Shown: positions 18,166-26,713, counted from the first letter of the stretch. The stretch: 64,000 nucleotides of DNA from Enterococcus larvae (GCF_017830045.1 NZ_JAEDXU010000004.1:124001-188000), one strand, 5' to 3'. The notes: a model not told the origin generated them from the letters alone. A program made the numbers and translations.

Positions 18166-19044
18166 TTATTTTTCCAAATAGTCTCTGTACATTTCATGAA
18201 CAGCACCTAACTGAGGCAGCCCCCATGTGTCAAGGATCACTTCTGTTGCATCATGTGCATCCATCACAGGATTGAACTGATACAATGCTCCTTTGTATTT
18301 GTTTGGTGCGCTGGCATTAAGCAGAATACTGTTCAATACCGGTGCTGTCGATTGACCCGGATCTACCAACTCTGAATAGTAGAAATAACCATCACTGTAT
18401 AGCCAGTAATCTGTGGTTCCTGCTGGCGGAGTCGTCGTATAAATATGGTTTGGCATATTCAATTCAAACCACTTGAACAGACTGCTTTCCCTGTTCACAT
18501 CCTGAAATTTGAACATTTCAGTTCCTGTTGATCGATCAGGTACAACCGCCTCTTTTGCAATATAGAACTTCTCATCATATTTATACGTACCACCTGCCTG
18601 TGCAGCAGGGGCCCAGGTTTCTACCTTTTTACTGTCAACACTTGGCATTATTTCCCCAGAAGCCAGCTTCAGATTCCCGTTTCCGGTTTGGTCCGTCACA
18701 TCGATTTCGAATAATAGTAAGTATTCGTAAAATGCTACACGAATCAACGCTGGGACATTTCCTGTATTCTTAACTCGAACGACCTTCTGAGTCGTCAGTC
18801 CAGGCTGCCATTGATAGTTCGCCTCAAAGTCTTCATCTATTTCGGCCGCTAAGCGCGTACCGATAAAATTATTTTCTTTCTCAGCTTCTGAAGTGAACCA
18901 TGCATACGTACTTCCCAGAACCATTAAACTGGAAAAAAAGAAAACCAGCAAAAGTATCGGAAGCTTGTTACTGTTCAAAGGAAAGCTCCGCTTTTTCTTT
19001 TGTTTCTTTTTTAGCAAACGACCCATTCTTTTTCTTTTTGACAT
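18166..19044 (-). CDS. SipW-cognate TasA/camelysin-like exported protein 2
   Basis: 292 residues. A strongly basic N-terminus (KRKRMGRLLKKKQKKKRS) precedes a hydrophobic helix ending GSTYAWFTSEAEKENNF, a canonical SipW-type signal. The mature domain has the shared features VVRVKNTGNVPALIRVAFYEY and SDGYFYYSELVDPGQSTAPVL, and ends DTWGLPQLGAVHEMYRDYLEK. It resembles the 'alternate signal-mediated exported protein' families found next to SipW in clostridia. It probably assembles with the paralog at 19929-21053. It lies 13 nt before the third paralog. Confidence 0.88.
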   Translation of the reverse strand: MSKRKRMGRLLKKKQKKKRSFPLNSNKLPILLLVFFFSSLMVLGSTYAWFTSEAEKENNFIGTRLAAEIDEDFEANYQWQPGLTTQKVVRVKNTGNVPALIRVAFYEYLLLFEIDVTDQTGNGNLKLASGEIMPSVDSKKVETWAPAAQAGGTYKYDEKFYIAKEAVVPDRSTGTEMFKFQDVNRESSLFKWFELNMPNHIYTTTPPAGTTDYWLYSDGYFYYSELVDPGQSTAPVLNSILLNASAPNKYKGALYQFNPVMDAHDATEVILDTWGLPQLGAVHEMYRDYLEK

Positions 19045-19129
19045 TTGCTTCCCCCTTATTATTTAATCGCTCTCCGGAAATACATATGATTTACTGTACA
19101 TCCATTACCAATCAACCTCTTGATTATGA

Positions 19130-19888
19130 CTATGATTTCTTTTTGTCTAAAACCTTATGCTTAACAATCAACAGAGCCACCATAACTAAAAACATACCTA
19201 TGATGACAAATATCATGGCGTTTCGCCATTCTTCCCCAGTATTCGGCAACTTTAACAAATCCTTCCCCGGTGTCGTACTGCTTGAAGTCCCCGGTTTTTT
19301 CGGATCATCACTACTGCTGCTTCCTGTATCAGGCAGCTTCGTTTTTACTGCTTTGAAATACCAGATATTCTCAAAAACATTTTTTTCAGCAAAATCCTTG
19401 TTGCCGTATTTCTTTCCATCTAACTCGAAATACGCTTCCAGCATTCGTGTATCCCCACTTTTGAAGGTTCCAAGATCGACTGGTGAGGCAACATCCTGAA
19501 GATTGATTTTGCCGTTATCTCCAGATAATGGACCAGAATAAATCACTTCGCCGTCGTAAACTAAGCGCATCTGTATTGCTTCTGACAAGTCCAATGTCCC
19601 CTGAATCAGGGTCGGCTTGCTGACCCGCATCGTTAAATGATACGGAATATCTCTTTCTAAATTAGTAATTGTGATTTTCATTGACCAGGCTTTCCCCGGC
19701 ATCACATCTCGCACATCGACCAAGTACTCTCCATCATCTTCGATTTTTATTCCCTGATCGTCTCCGATTACCATACCGGGAGGAAGTTCAACGGCTTTCG
19801 CTGTATCAGCAATAACTAGTGACAAGAGTAGGAAAAGAATCCCCACACTCATATATATTGCCTTTCTAATATTGCTTTTCATTTTCAT
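19130..19888 (-). CDS. LPxTG-anchored partner of the fibre operon
   Basis: 252 residues from ATG 19888, which has AGGAGGAAGGG just upstream. A Sec signal peptide (ending IADTAKA) is followed by a ~150-residue beta domain, a Ser/Thr/Pro/Asp linker and a C-terminal sorting signal LPNTGEE, a hydrophobic helix and KHKVLDKKKS. An internal LPDTG occurs near the start of the linker. Sortase A would link it to peptidoglycan; no sortase gene is in the window. Between two TasA-like genes, it is a good candidate for the wall anchor or fibre nucleator, a role like TapA in Bacillus, though the sequences do not look alike. Confidence 0.88.
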   Translation of the reverse strand: MKMKSNIRKAIYMSVGILFLLLSLVIADTAKAVELPPGMVIGDDQGIKIEDDGEYLVDVRDVMPGKAWSMKITITNLERDIPYHLTMRVSKPTLIQGTLDLSEAIQMRLVYDGEVIYSGPLSGDNGKINLQDVASPVDLGTFKSGDTRMLEAYFELDGKKYGNKDFAEKNVFENIWYFKAVKTKLPDTGSSSSDDPKKPGTSSSTTPGKDLLKLPNTGEEWRNAMIFVIIGMFLVMVALLIVKHKVLDKKKS

Positions 19889-19928
19889 TTCCCTTCCTCC
19901 TAAGTCGGTAATCAAATCAAATTAGTGC

Positions 19929-21053
19929 TTATTTTTCTGGTGTAATAGCTTTCAATGCATTTGCAATTTGTGCACTTGCACTTCCTGCTGCTGGTGTAGG
20001 CAACCATTGGTCAACCGCACCTTGGAACGCAGAGATTCCTTCAGCATTTACAGTCAAGTCATATTTCAGCTTGCTGTATGAATTGTCAGCAGCTCCCAGT
20101 AATGTTACAGCATCCAATAATTGAGTAGTCAACGCGCCTGGTGCAACTACACTTGTATAGTAGAAGTAACCATCATCAACGTTGAAGAACCATTTGTCAG
20201 CGCCAGTAGCGTTTGTTGTAATGTTGTTGAACAACAATTCGATTGGGTGTTGTTCATTTGGTGTTACAGCTGTATTAACAAGAGAAGTCAATACATCGTT
20301 ATTTCCATCAACAAATGCTGGAGTTGGGTTGTAAATTGTTGGAGCTGTCCAATCTCTTGTGATTGCTGCTGCATAAGTCAAGTCAATATAAGACATTGCT
20401 GCTGCAGAACCAGCTTTCAGAGTGATTGCGCCAGTGTTTTCGTCACGATCATATCCGTTGATACCAGTTGCATGGAATTGTTTTGTTCCGTTATCCCATA
20501 CTTGACGATACGTGTGTGTTACTACGATATTTGGAGCCGTACCAGTTGTTTCAGTTTTCTCAACAACTTTCAATGTGTACGTACCCGCGTAGTCTCCGCC
20601 AGCAATTGTGATTGTTGGTGCAGTTGGGAATGTAGATGCAACATAAGCTGGATCTGTTGGTAAGCTTCCTGGAACAACATAAGCTTGAGCTTCAGTTAAT
20701 CCATTCAATTCAGTACCAGTTGTTGTTTGTTTTGCTACATGGTCATCCAACAATTGCAATGACTCATCCAGCCCAACACGGATCAACGCATCGTATTTAC
20801 CAACGTTGGCTACCTGTACATCCTTGTTTACTTCTGAACCTGGTTCCCAATCGGTCGGTGGTTCAAATGTTTCCACGATCTCGATGTCTTTACCTGAAGC
20901 AATTTCACCTTCAAAGTGGTTGGTTTTTGAATCTTCACTTGTAAACCAAGCGAATGTTGCCGATAATGCGGCTACTGCTGCAAAAGCCCCAGCTGCAGCA
21001 AGTACTTTTTTCTTCTGACTCTTCTTCTGAGTATTATTCAGATTTTTTTTCAT
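19929..21053 (-). CDS. SipW-cognate TasA/camelysin-like exported protein 1 (likely major subunit)
   Basis: 374 residues. The N-terminus is Lys-rich, then VLAAAGAFAAVAALSATFAW FTSED, a textbook SipW-dependent signal, followed by NHFEGEIASGKDIEIVETFEPP. The mature domain shares DVQVANVGKYDALIRVGL and DDGYFYYTSVVAPGALTT with its two paralogs. It is the largest and first structural gene after sipW, with a good AGGGGG site and a 160-bp gap, so it is likely the major subunit. A central insertion rich in Thr and Pro (about 120-250) is absent from the others. Exported, cleaved by the SipW peptidase, and probably polymerising outside the cell. Confidence 0.88.
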   Translation of the reverse strand: MKKNLNNTQKKSQKKKVLAAAGAFAAVAALSATFAWFTSEDSKTNHFEGEIASGKDIEIVETFEPPTDWEPGSEVNKDVQVANVGKYDALIRVGLDESLQLLDDHVAKQTTTGTELNGLTEAQAYVVPGSLPTDPAYVASTFPTAPTITIAGGDYAGTYTLKVVEKTETTGTAPNIVVTHTYRQVWDNGTKQFHATGINGYDRDENTGAITLKAGSAAAMSYIDLTYAAAITRDWTAPTIYNPTPAFVDGNNDVLTSLVNTAVTPNEQHPIELLFNNITTNATGADKWFFNVDDGYFYYTSVVAPGALTTQLLDAVTLLGAADNSYSKLKYDLTVNAEGISAFQGAVDQWLPTPAAGSASAQIANALKAITPEK

Positions 21054-21215
21054 TTGTAGAGTTCCCCCTCTTAATATATTATTGACTCCTTGCTTGAGGT
21101 TGTGACAAAAGCGTTTAGCTCCGAGAATCAGCTAGGCACTGTTTGATATCATTTCGCGCCTCACTTGTTTCTGTGCAACTAGCTTATGCCGCAGTCCCGC
21201 CCAAAGAGAAAATAC

Positions 21216-21983
21216 CTAATTGTTCAAAAAGTAATACCGTATGATTGTTATAAACCCAAACACTGAAAGGATAAAGACGACAGAAACTACCACATTATCT
21301 TGAACGAAATTCAAGACCCCTCCGACTTTTGGTATAACAAACACTTTTTTCCCGACTACCTGTTTCGCACTGATTGGAACATCTTCTGCTTTGTTGGCAT
21401 CACCCTGAGTAATGTAATATACGCCCTCCGTCTCACCTAGCTTATCCATCTTTTCTTTCACCCTGTGGGTCAGAAAAGCCTGGCTTGTGATACTGGGACG
21501 GAACGTAACGATATCTCCCACTTCAGCACTTTCACCTGGTATATCCCTTACAATAATGATGTCTCCGGAATGAAACCCGCCTTTTTGTGTTTTGGGATCC
21601 CTTGGAACCATTGAATCCGTCAACACTCCGAAGAAGCGATAGCCGAGAAATGATTTATTTTCGTCATTGCTGGTAGCAAATAGAACCGAACCGACAACTA
21701 TAGATAGGATAAACACGTAAAAGAGAACGTTTAGCAGCAAAGATATTGCTTTGGGTTGCTTTTTTTTCTTTTTCGTTGTTTTCTTTCCATTTTTAGAAGT
21801 GTTTTGTGTATTTCTCTTTTTCTTCTTAGTTGACCCATTTGTTGACCCAGTTTTCTTCTTCTTGATTTTTTGAGGATTTCCAACAACCTGTTCTCTTTCA
21901 ACGAGCGAAGTCGAAGTTTTTCTTTTTTTGGGATGTTGCAATTGCCGTTTTTTTTGTTGTTTTCGCTTTTTTTCCTGATCCAT
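21216..21983 (-). CDS. sipW: SipW-type signal peptidase I (ER-type, Ser/His/Asp)
   Basis: The 255-residue protein has an unusual ~85-residue Lys/Arg-rich cytoplasmic tail, a membrane helix (LLLNVLFYVFILSIVVGSVL), the catalytic domain, and a C-terminal helix. The active site is the ER/archaeal type: Ser in GVLTDSMVP, His in AFLTHRV where bacterial enzymes have Lys, and Asp in TQGDANKAED. This matches SipW, which processes TasA-type substrates. Three such substrates lie directly downstream, so it is probably their dedicated peptidase. ATG 21983 follows a distant GGGGGG; the exact start is uncertain because the frame stays open upstream to 22073. Confidence 0.93.
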   Translation of the reverse strand: MDQEKKRKQQKKRQLQHPKKRKTSTSLVEREQVVGNPQKIKKKKTGSTNGSTKKKKRNTQNTSKNGKKTTKKKKKQPKAISLLLNVLFYVFILSIVVGSVLFATSNDENKSFLGYRFFGVLTDSMVPRDPKTQKGGFHSGDIIIVRDIPGESAEVGDIVTFRPSITSQAFLTHRVKEKMDKLGETEGVYYITQGDANKAEDVPISAKQVVGKKVFVIPKVGGVLNFVQDNVVVSVVFILSVFGFITIIRYYFLNN

Positions 21984-22146
21984 GATTGACGACGATTCCC
22001 CCCGGCTACCGATGTAGCAAGCTAAATCAATTGATTTAACAAGCCTGAAAATAGTTTTAAACTGAGAAAGCAACTAACTTTGTTATTTAATGCTACTTAT
22101 CTTTGCAGACTTTCTACTCATGCATATGGATGAAAAACAATAGAAA

Positions 22147-22176
22147 TAGAAGGTTCTGACAGACTAGAACCTTCTA
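22147..22176 (-). terminator. Leader terminator 2 upstream of sipW
   Basis: An 11-bp perfect stem, TAGAAGGTTCT and AGAACCTTCTA, with an 8-nt loop is followed on the minus strand by a T-rich stretch (ATTTCTATTGTTTTT). Confidence 0.7.
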
Positions 22177-22218
22177 AAAAACTAATGATATTGAGAAATG
22201 CAACTAACATGCAAAAAA

Positions 22219-22260
22219 AGAATATGGACAAAAAGGAAAAGTCCTTTCTATCCATATTCT
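22219..22260 (-). terminator. Leader terminator 1 upstream of sipW
   Basis: The arms AGAATATGGA and TCCATATTCT, extended by an inner AAAGGA/TCCTTT pairing, make a long stem followed on the minus strand by seven T. This is a strong intrinsic terminator, located between the promoter and the gene. Confidence 0.8.
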
Positions 22261-22314
22261 GAAGTGTGTCCGCCTAATTTAAATAACAAGTGGTTCTACT
22301 TTCTAAAAAACATT

Positions 22315-22343
22315 AGTTTATTATAAAGATATCGAGCCGTCAA
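22315..22343 (-). promoter_or_regulatory. Promoter of the SipW operon
   Basis: On the minus strand, TTGACG (22338-22343) and TAAACT (22315-22320) are separated by 17 nt. It is divergent from the recombinase at 22609 and is the only good leftward promoter in this gap. Confidence 0.65.
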
Positions 22344-22498
22344 CATTTTTTTTTGATCCTGCAAATTATTTTTGAAAGGAGTGAATGATTTTTGATAGAT
22401 ATAAGATGAGATGAGTGACCTCACTCCTCGATAAACAGTTGATATATCTGCTTATTTAGGGAAAGGGCTCCGGGGAGATCTCAACATCTATCAAATTT

Positions 22499-22568
22499 GA
22501 AAATCCAAAATAAATAAATACTAATTATATAAATAAAATAGTATTTATTTATTTTCAGCAGGATTTTC
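22499..22568 (+). promoter_or_regulatory. Composite palindrome upstream of recombinase copy 2
   Basis: Perfect 17-bp arms, AAAATAAATAAATACTA (22507-22523) and TAGTATTTATTTATTTT (22539-22555), are flanked by outer arms GAAAATCC and GGATTTTC. The whole 70-bp structure ends about 40 bp before the recombinase start. It is a candidate recombinase-binding or crossover site, or an autoregulatory operator. Confidence 0.6.
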
Positions 22569-22608
22569 AGTTTGGCAGCAGCTCGAATTTATTAGGAGTG
22601 TGATAAAA

Positions 22609-23208
22609 ATGGCAGTTATCGGCTATATGCGGGTAAGCACCCACCAACAAAAATTCGATTCACAGCTACAGGCTTTAAATCACTATGGTGTAGACAAGAT
22701 TTACAAAGAACGCGAAAGCGGTAGAAATCCGGCAAGAAGTGTATTGAATACTGTTCTTCAGAAACTCCGGTCAGGAGATACCTTGGTCATTTTCAAGCTG
22801 GATCGCTTAGCACGTGGTACACGACAACTTCTTGCACTTCTGGAAGAGTTTGATAGAAGAAACATCAATTTTGTCAGTATCCAAAACAATATTGATACAA
22901 GTACCGCTATGGGACGTTTTTTCTTCACGATCATGAGTGCCTTTTCAGAAATGGAAGCCGAATTGATTCGTGAGCGTGTCCTTGCCGGACTAGATGCAGC
23001 AAGAGAGAATGGCAAACAGCTTGGACGGCCTCCACGTACAGATGAAGTCAACCACGCCCTTGAGCTATACGTAACCTCTGATCTATCTGTTTCCGAGATT
23101 GCTGAGAAATGCAACATCTCGGTCCCTACTGTATACAACCACATCAGAAAGCGAAATTTAAGCAGACCCACACACATAAAAACAAAAAGAGTGCCGCAGA
23201 AGCAATAG
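22609..23208 (+). CDS. Serine site-specific recombinase (resolvase/invertase), copy 2
   Basis: 199 residues from ATG 22609, with AGGAG 10 nt upstream. Catalytic domain: IGYMRVST with Ser10, SGDTLVIFKLDRLARGTRQ, and the E-helix AFSEMEAELIRERV. The C-terminal helix-turn-helix reads DLSVSEIAEKCNISVPTVYNHI. The catalytic core is nearly the same as in the copy at 3557-4141, but the DNA-contact domains differ more. The two point away from each other at opposite ends of the lanthipeptide and fibre block. It may act on the palindrome upstream of it. Family members are DNA invertases or resolvases. Confidence 0.92.
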   Translation: MAVIGYMRVSTHQQKFDSQLQALNHYGVDKIYKERESGRNPARSVLNTVLQKLRSGDTLVIFKLDRLARGTRQLLALLEEFDRRNINFVSIQNNIDTSTAMGRFFFTIMSAFSEMEAELIRERVLAGLDAARENGKQLGRPPRTDEVNHALELYVTSDLSVSEIAEKCNISVPTVYNHIRKRNLSRPTHIKTKRVPQKQ

Positions 23209-23310
23209 CTTCATTTTTTGACACGCTGGTCTTCCCTGATTTTCAGCGCGCACAACTCTTTTACGATTGCTTTCAACACATATGAAACTAAGAGGAGATA
23301 CATAAAAAAT

Positions 23311-23353
23311 AAATGAGACAGCTACCTACTTAAAGTAGGTAGCTGTCTCATTT
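23311..23353. terminator. Bidirectional terminator between recombinase 2 and pepC
   Basis: A nearly perfect palindrome with 21-bp arms beginning AAATGAGACAGCTACC and a tiny central loop lies between convergent genes. A-rich and T-rich flanks serve both directions. Confidence 0.85.
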
Positions 23354-23366
23354 CATCAGGCTACTG

Positions 23367-24695
23367 CTATGCCAGCGCCCCCATCGGGTCCCAAGGTGCT
23401 AGAACTTTTGGTTCTTCCTCCCAAGCCTTCAGCAATTCAGCATTTAGGAACTCCTTGCGTACAACGATTTGATACGTGTATTCATCCATCCATGCATCAC
23501 TCATCACAAAGAAGCCCTTCTCACCGACTTTTTCACCCCAGCTGTTTTCAACCTTCCACTTTGTTGATTCTCCGTCTACAACATCTACGCCTGTCAGAAC
23601 CATTGCATGGGTCATCAAGCTCTCACCATAATCCAAGCGTTCCGCCTTGCTCATTGTAAAATCAATATCGAACAACTCATTGATTTCATACGCATTCAGT
23701 GCCATGATACCATTCTCTCTATTTGACGATTGACCTACGTCACAACCAAACCAGACAGACTCTCCCTGCTCCAGCTGCTGAACAGCCAGTTTTTTAAACG
23801 TAGTCATATCCACATTCAAGTACTTGACTGGCTTATCGCCTACAACATTCCCCAGCATTTCTACCGTGTAGGTTTTATTGAAGGGTTTATCTTTTGTTGG
23901 TGCATTGATCACACTGATATACTCATCTAAATCTACGCCTACATACTTTTCATAAAAGGATAAAGGCGTTAGGCCTTGGTCAAGATGGTAGTCTTTGTTT
24001 TCATCTCTATATTCAAAATCGAAGACATCAGGAGGTGTCCCTAATGATACTGCCAAAAAGTTATAAATTTCTTGAAGCAGTTCCTCTTTTCTAGCTTGAA
24101 CAGCTTCTGCTGACTGTCCTTCTTCAAGCATCGTTCTCAGGACAACGGCATCTCTGCGCAGCTTTTTATTCAGATAGTTGTTCAGCTCACTGGAATCTGA
24201 ACTGTTCTTGCTTTCAGGCATGGCAGTCTTCGGTACAACGCCGTATTTTTTGAACAACGATACGATCATATCCCATTGTCCGCCATCCTGCTGCGGTGTA
24301 GCTAATAGGAAAGCTACTTTACGAGAATCCAGCTCCTGATCTGCTGTTGCAATGATGTTTTCATAAAAATAATTTGATTTCTCATATTTGTCCCAGAAAA
24401 ACGTATAGTTCTGAGACAGTTCAAAATCTTTCAGCTGGAAGCTGTTGATCAGTTTATGGCGAAAGGTGTTCAATGCGGCAAACATCCAACAACGACCGCT
24501 TTTCTTTTGATTAGCCACTTTACCAGTCTCTAGATCCACAGAAAAAACCTGAACATTCTCTACTCTTGCTTCCTGTGTTTCCGCTGACCGCATAATGCCG
24601 TTTTTTACTACCGCATTCTGCAGTGCCCGCTGTTTTGTATCTGCGGCAAACGCTTCTCTAAATTTTTTAGTTGTTTCATTTTTTATTTCTGTCAT
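23367..24695 (-). CDS. pepC: Aminopeptidase C (bleomycin hydrolase family)
   Basis: The 442-residue cytosolic cysteine peptidase of family C1B has the catalytic Cys69 in KSGRCWMFAALN, His in LMTHAMVLTGV and Asn in VENSWGEK. It is typically a hexamer that removes N-terminal residues from peptides. The length matches the PepC of lactic acid bacteria. ATG 24695 has AAAGG 9 nt upstream; ATG 24704 overlaps that site and upstream starts have none. The gene is transcribed leftward toward a shared terminator. Confidence 0.95.
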   Translation of the reverse strand: MTEIKNETTKKFREAFAADTKQRALQNAVVKNGIMRSAETQEARVENVQVFSVDLETGKVANQKKSGRCWMFAALNTFRHKLINSFQLKDFELSQNYTFFWDKYEKSNYFYENIIATADQELDSRKVAFLLATPQQDGGQWDMIVSLFKKYGVVPKTAMPESKNSSDSSELNNYLNKKLRRDAVVLRTMLEEGQSAEAVQARKEELLQEIYNFLAVSLGTPPDVFDFEYRDENKDYHLDQGLTPLSFYEKYVGVDLDEYISVINAPTKDKPFNKTYTVEMLGNVVGDKPVKYLNVDMTTFKKLAVQQLEQGESVWFGCDVGQSSNRENGIMALNAYEINELFDIDFTMSKAERLDYGESLMTHAMVLTGVDVVDGESTKWKVENSWGEKVGEKGFFVMSDAWMDEYTYQIVVRKEFLNAELLKAWEEEPKVLAPWDPMGALA

Positions 24696-24826
24696 AACTT
24701 CCATCCTTTCACTAGGATATACCTGAAAGAGTATGATTCCTTCGAGCTTTTCCTGCATATCCTGATTGCTCTTTTTCTATTATATGCCTCGTTCAAGAAA
24801 CTCTCAACTATCATCTCATTGCATTT

Positions 24827-24854
24827 TTGCATATACTGTATTATACTTTATAAT
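24827..24854 (+). promoter_or_regulatory. Promoter of the GntR-regulator operon
   Basis: TTGCAT (24827-24832) and TATAAT (24849-24854), 16 nt apart. The -10 lies within a palindrome. Confidence 0.7.
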
Positions 24855-24857
24855 ACA
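24837..24857. promoter_or_regulatory. Probable autoregulatory operator of the GntR regulator
   Basis: A 21-bp near-perfect palindrome with arms TGTATTATA and TATAATACA covers the -10 box of the regulator's own promoter. YtrA-type regulators commonly bind such sites to repress their own operon. Confidence 0.6.
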
Positions 24858-24887
24858 AAGACGATAAACTATAGTGAGGTGCTTCAA

Positions 24888-25259
24888 ATGCTAATGGAAA
24901 TAGATATGAAGAGCGATACCCCCATTTATCAGCAGATCCGCAACCAAGTAATTTTGGGGATCGCAAGAGGTCAGCTGGAATCAAATGAGTCGCTGCCGTC
25001 AGTGCGACAGCTGGCTGATGAAATCGGTGTAAATATGATGACCGTTTCAAAAGCCTATAATGCCTTGAAGCTGGAAGGATACATTGTAACCGACCGAAGG
25101 AACGGGACCAAGATTGCTGAATTCCCAAAAGCGACCGAATATTTCATCGAACAATTTAGCACATCTCTTGAGCTCCTATTAGCTGAAGCTGCCATTCATC
25201 AAATGGACGAAGTAGATATTCACGCGATCGTCAGTCAAATCTTGCAGAATTTTAATTAA
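24888..25259 (+). CDS. GntR-family regulator, YtrA subfamily
   Basis: The 123-residue protein has an N-terminal winged helix (DTPIYQQIRNQVILGIARGQL, LPSVRQLADEIGVNMMTVSKAYNAL, GYIVTDRRNGT) and only a short helical tail, the pattern of the YtrA subfamily, which regulates membrane-protein or ABC-transport operons. ATG 24888 has GTGAGGTG 6 nt upstream; an upstream start in the same frame would precede the -10 box. It sits 14 nt before the membrane-protein gene and is probably cotranscribed with it. Confidence 0.9.
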   Translation: MLMEIDMKSDTPIYQQIRNQVILGIARGQLESNESLPSVRQLADEIGVNMMTVSKAYNALKLEGYIVTDRRNGTKIAEFPKATEYFIEQFSTSLELLLAEAAIHQMDEVDIHAIVSQILQNFN

Positions 25260-25273
25260 AGGATGTGGTCCAT

Positions 25274-26659
25274 ATGAACATGAATATAATGCTCCTATTA
25301 GTACTTATCAGTATGAATTTCCTAATGGCGTTTATTGGCAGGATCGTTGCCAATCCACATAAAAATATCATCTTGGAAACAACTCTGCCAAAGGACAAAC
25401 TCAATGATTCACAGGTTACTCAAGTAAGGCAAAGCTATAAGAAGACACTGCTCATCGTAGCTGTCGTCTTTTCTCTAATGGACTTGCTCTTACTCCTTAT
25501 TCCTTATGACTCGATTGCGATATTGTTCTTGTTGTTGTCACTGTTCGGCATGATTGGTGTAAATTACTACACACAGGTTCTCTATATTCGAAAAATGACA
25601 GCTGTCAAAATGAAGAACAATTGGATTTTGCCAACAAAACCTCTGTTAGTTGATACAAAGCTGATACTGAACAAAAATCGAAAAATGCTCAAGGCTTACT
25701 GGTTCTTACCTAGTATCCTGATTTCTCTTAGCGGCATCATCTATACTATTTTTTCAGTGAAGCCAATTGGCGGTATGCTCCTGTTCGGCAGCATCTCTTT
25801 ACTGACAGCCGGACTATTCATTTTTTCTTATTATTTAGTCAGCCGTTTACCAGTCAAAGCATTGACCAGTGATGAACAGACCAACCAACAGGTCAACGAC
25901 GCAATGCGCTACTACTGGTCTTTGCTTTTGGTTTCCTCTACCTTTGTCTTCAGTCCGCTGTCTTTCCTTCCAACGTTGTCTCTCACGATGGCGTACGGAA
26001 AAATGATGTATCTGGTGATTGGTTACTTTACATTGCTGTTTATTTATATCGGGTTCATTTTTTTCTTGATGTTTCGTCTGAGAAAAACACAGGATCAGTT
26101 GATTTTACAAGCTTCTGACTATCGCTATGGCGACGACGATCAATATTGGCGCTATGGGCTATACATCAATCCGGAAGACCCTCGAATCATGGTTCCTGAT
26201 CGGTTGGGGATGAACATGTCAGTGAACTTGGGACGTCCGGCGGGAAAAATCTCCATGGTTGTTTTATCGATCGTGGTCATAGCAACTACCTTCATCGCCA
26301 GTGTGCCATTGCTGATCAATGATTTTTCCAGCGATCCCTTCCGTATGGAGCTCACAGCGAATGAGGTTTCCTTGTCTGCTCCGTTCTCAAAAACCAGAGA
26401 AATCCCAATTCAGTCCATCGAATCGGTTGTACTGGTAGATACGCTGCCGGAAAACAGTCTACGGGTATACGGAGCAGCAACAGAGCATTACTTGACTGGG
26501 GAATTCAGAGTAGACGATGAGCCTGCTTATCTGCTGGTGTATCAAAAAGAAACGCCGATTATGAAAATCACAACTAAAGAATATACCTATTACTATACGA
26601 ATAAAGACCCGGAAAAAACACAAAAAGAATATGAACTGCTTCTTAAAAAATTAGCTTAA
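25274..26659 (+). CDS. Multi-pass membrane protein with DUF5808 domain
   Basis: 461 residues with about eight membrane helices. A cytoplasmic segment around 285-325 (DDDQYWRYGLYINPEDPRI and VPDRLGMNMSVNLGRPAGK) matches DUF5808. The last ~110 residues follow a final helix and look like an extracytoplasmic or PH-like beta domain. These proteins usually lie beside YtrA-type GntR regulators, as here, and their function is unknown. ATG 25274 gives usable spacing to AAAGGATGTGG; GTG 25265 is too close to it. Confidence 0.8.
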   Translation: MNMNIMLLLVLISMNFLMAFIGRIVANPHKNIILETTLPKDKLNDSQVTQVRQSYKKTLLIVAVVFSLMDLLLLLIPYDSIAILFLLLSLFGMIGVNYYTQVLYIRKMTAVKMKNNWILPTKPLLVDTKLILNKNRKMLKAYWFLPSILISLSGIIYTIFSVKPIGGMLLFGSISLLTAGLFIFSYYLVSRLPVKALTSDEQTNQQVNDAMRYYWSLLLVSSTFVFSPLSFLPTLSLTMAYGKMMYLVIGYFTLLFIYIGFIFFLMFRLRKTQDQLILQASDYRYGDDDQYWRYGLYINPEDPRIMVPDRLGMNMSVNLGRPAGKISMVVLSIVVIATTFIASVPLLINDFSSDPFRMELTANEVSLSAPFSKTREIPIQSIESVVLVDTLPENSLRVYGAATEHYLTGEFRVDDEPAYLLVYQKETPIMKITTKEYTYYYTNKDPEKTQKEYELLLKKLA

Positions 26660-26713
26660 AACAAACAACCGGAGAGTGGGACAATAATCTGTTGCCACTC
26701 TTTTCCATACCCT

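Larger units (their letters stand above)
21984..22314 (-). promoter_or_regulatory. ~320-nt leader of the SipW operon with two intrinsic terminators
   Basis: Transcripts from the promoter at 22315-22343 would cross two terminator-like hairpins (22219-22260 and 22147-22176) before reaching sipW. No leader peptide of note is seen. This layout implies that operon expression depends on antitermination or on a leader RNA switch. Confidence 0.6.

Noticed and set aside
20121..20944. Cys/Ser/Trp-rich plus-strand frames inside the TasA-like gene
   Set aside because: Antisense shadows of a Thr/Ala/Asn-rich minus-strand coding region with a good signal peptide.
3557..23208. A complete transposon carried by the recombinase pair
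   Set aside because: I see no transposase, no terminal inverted repeats and no target duplication at the outer ends, so only an island or invertible segment is proposed.
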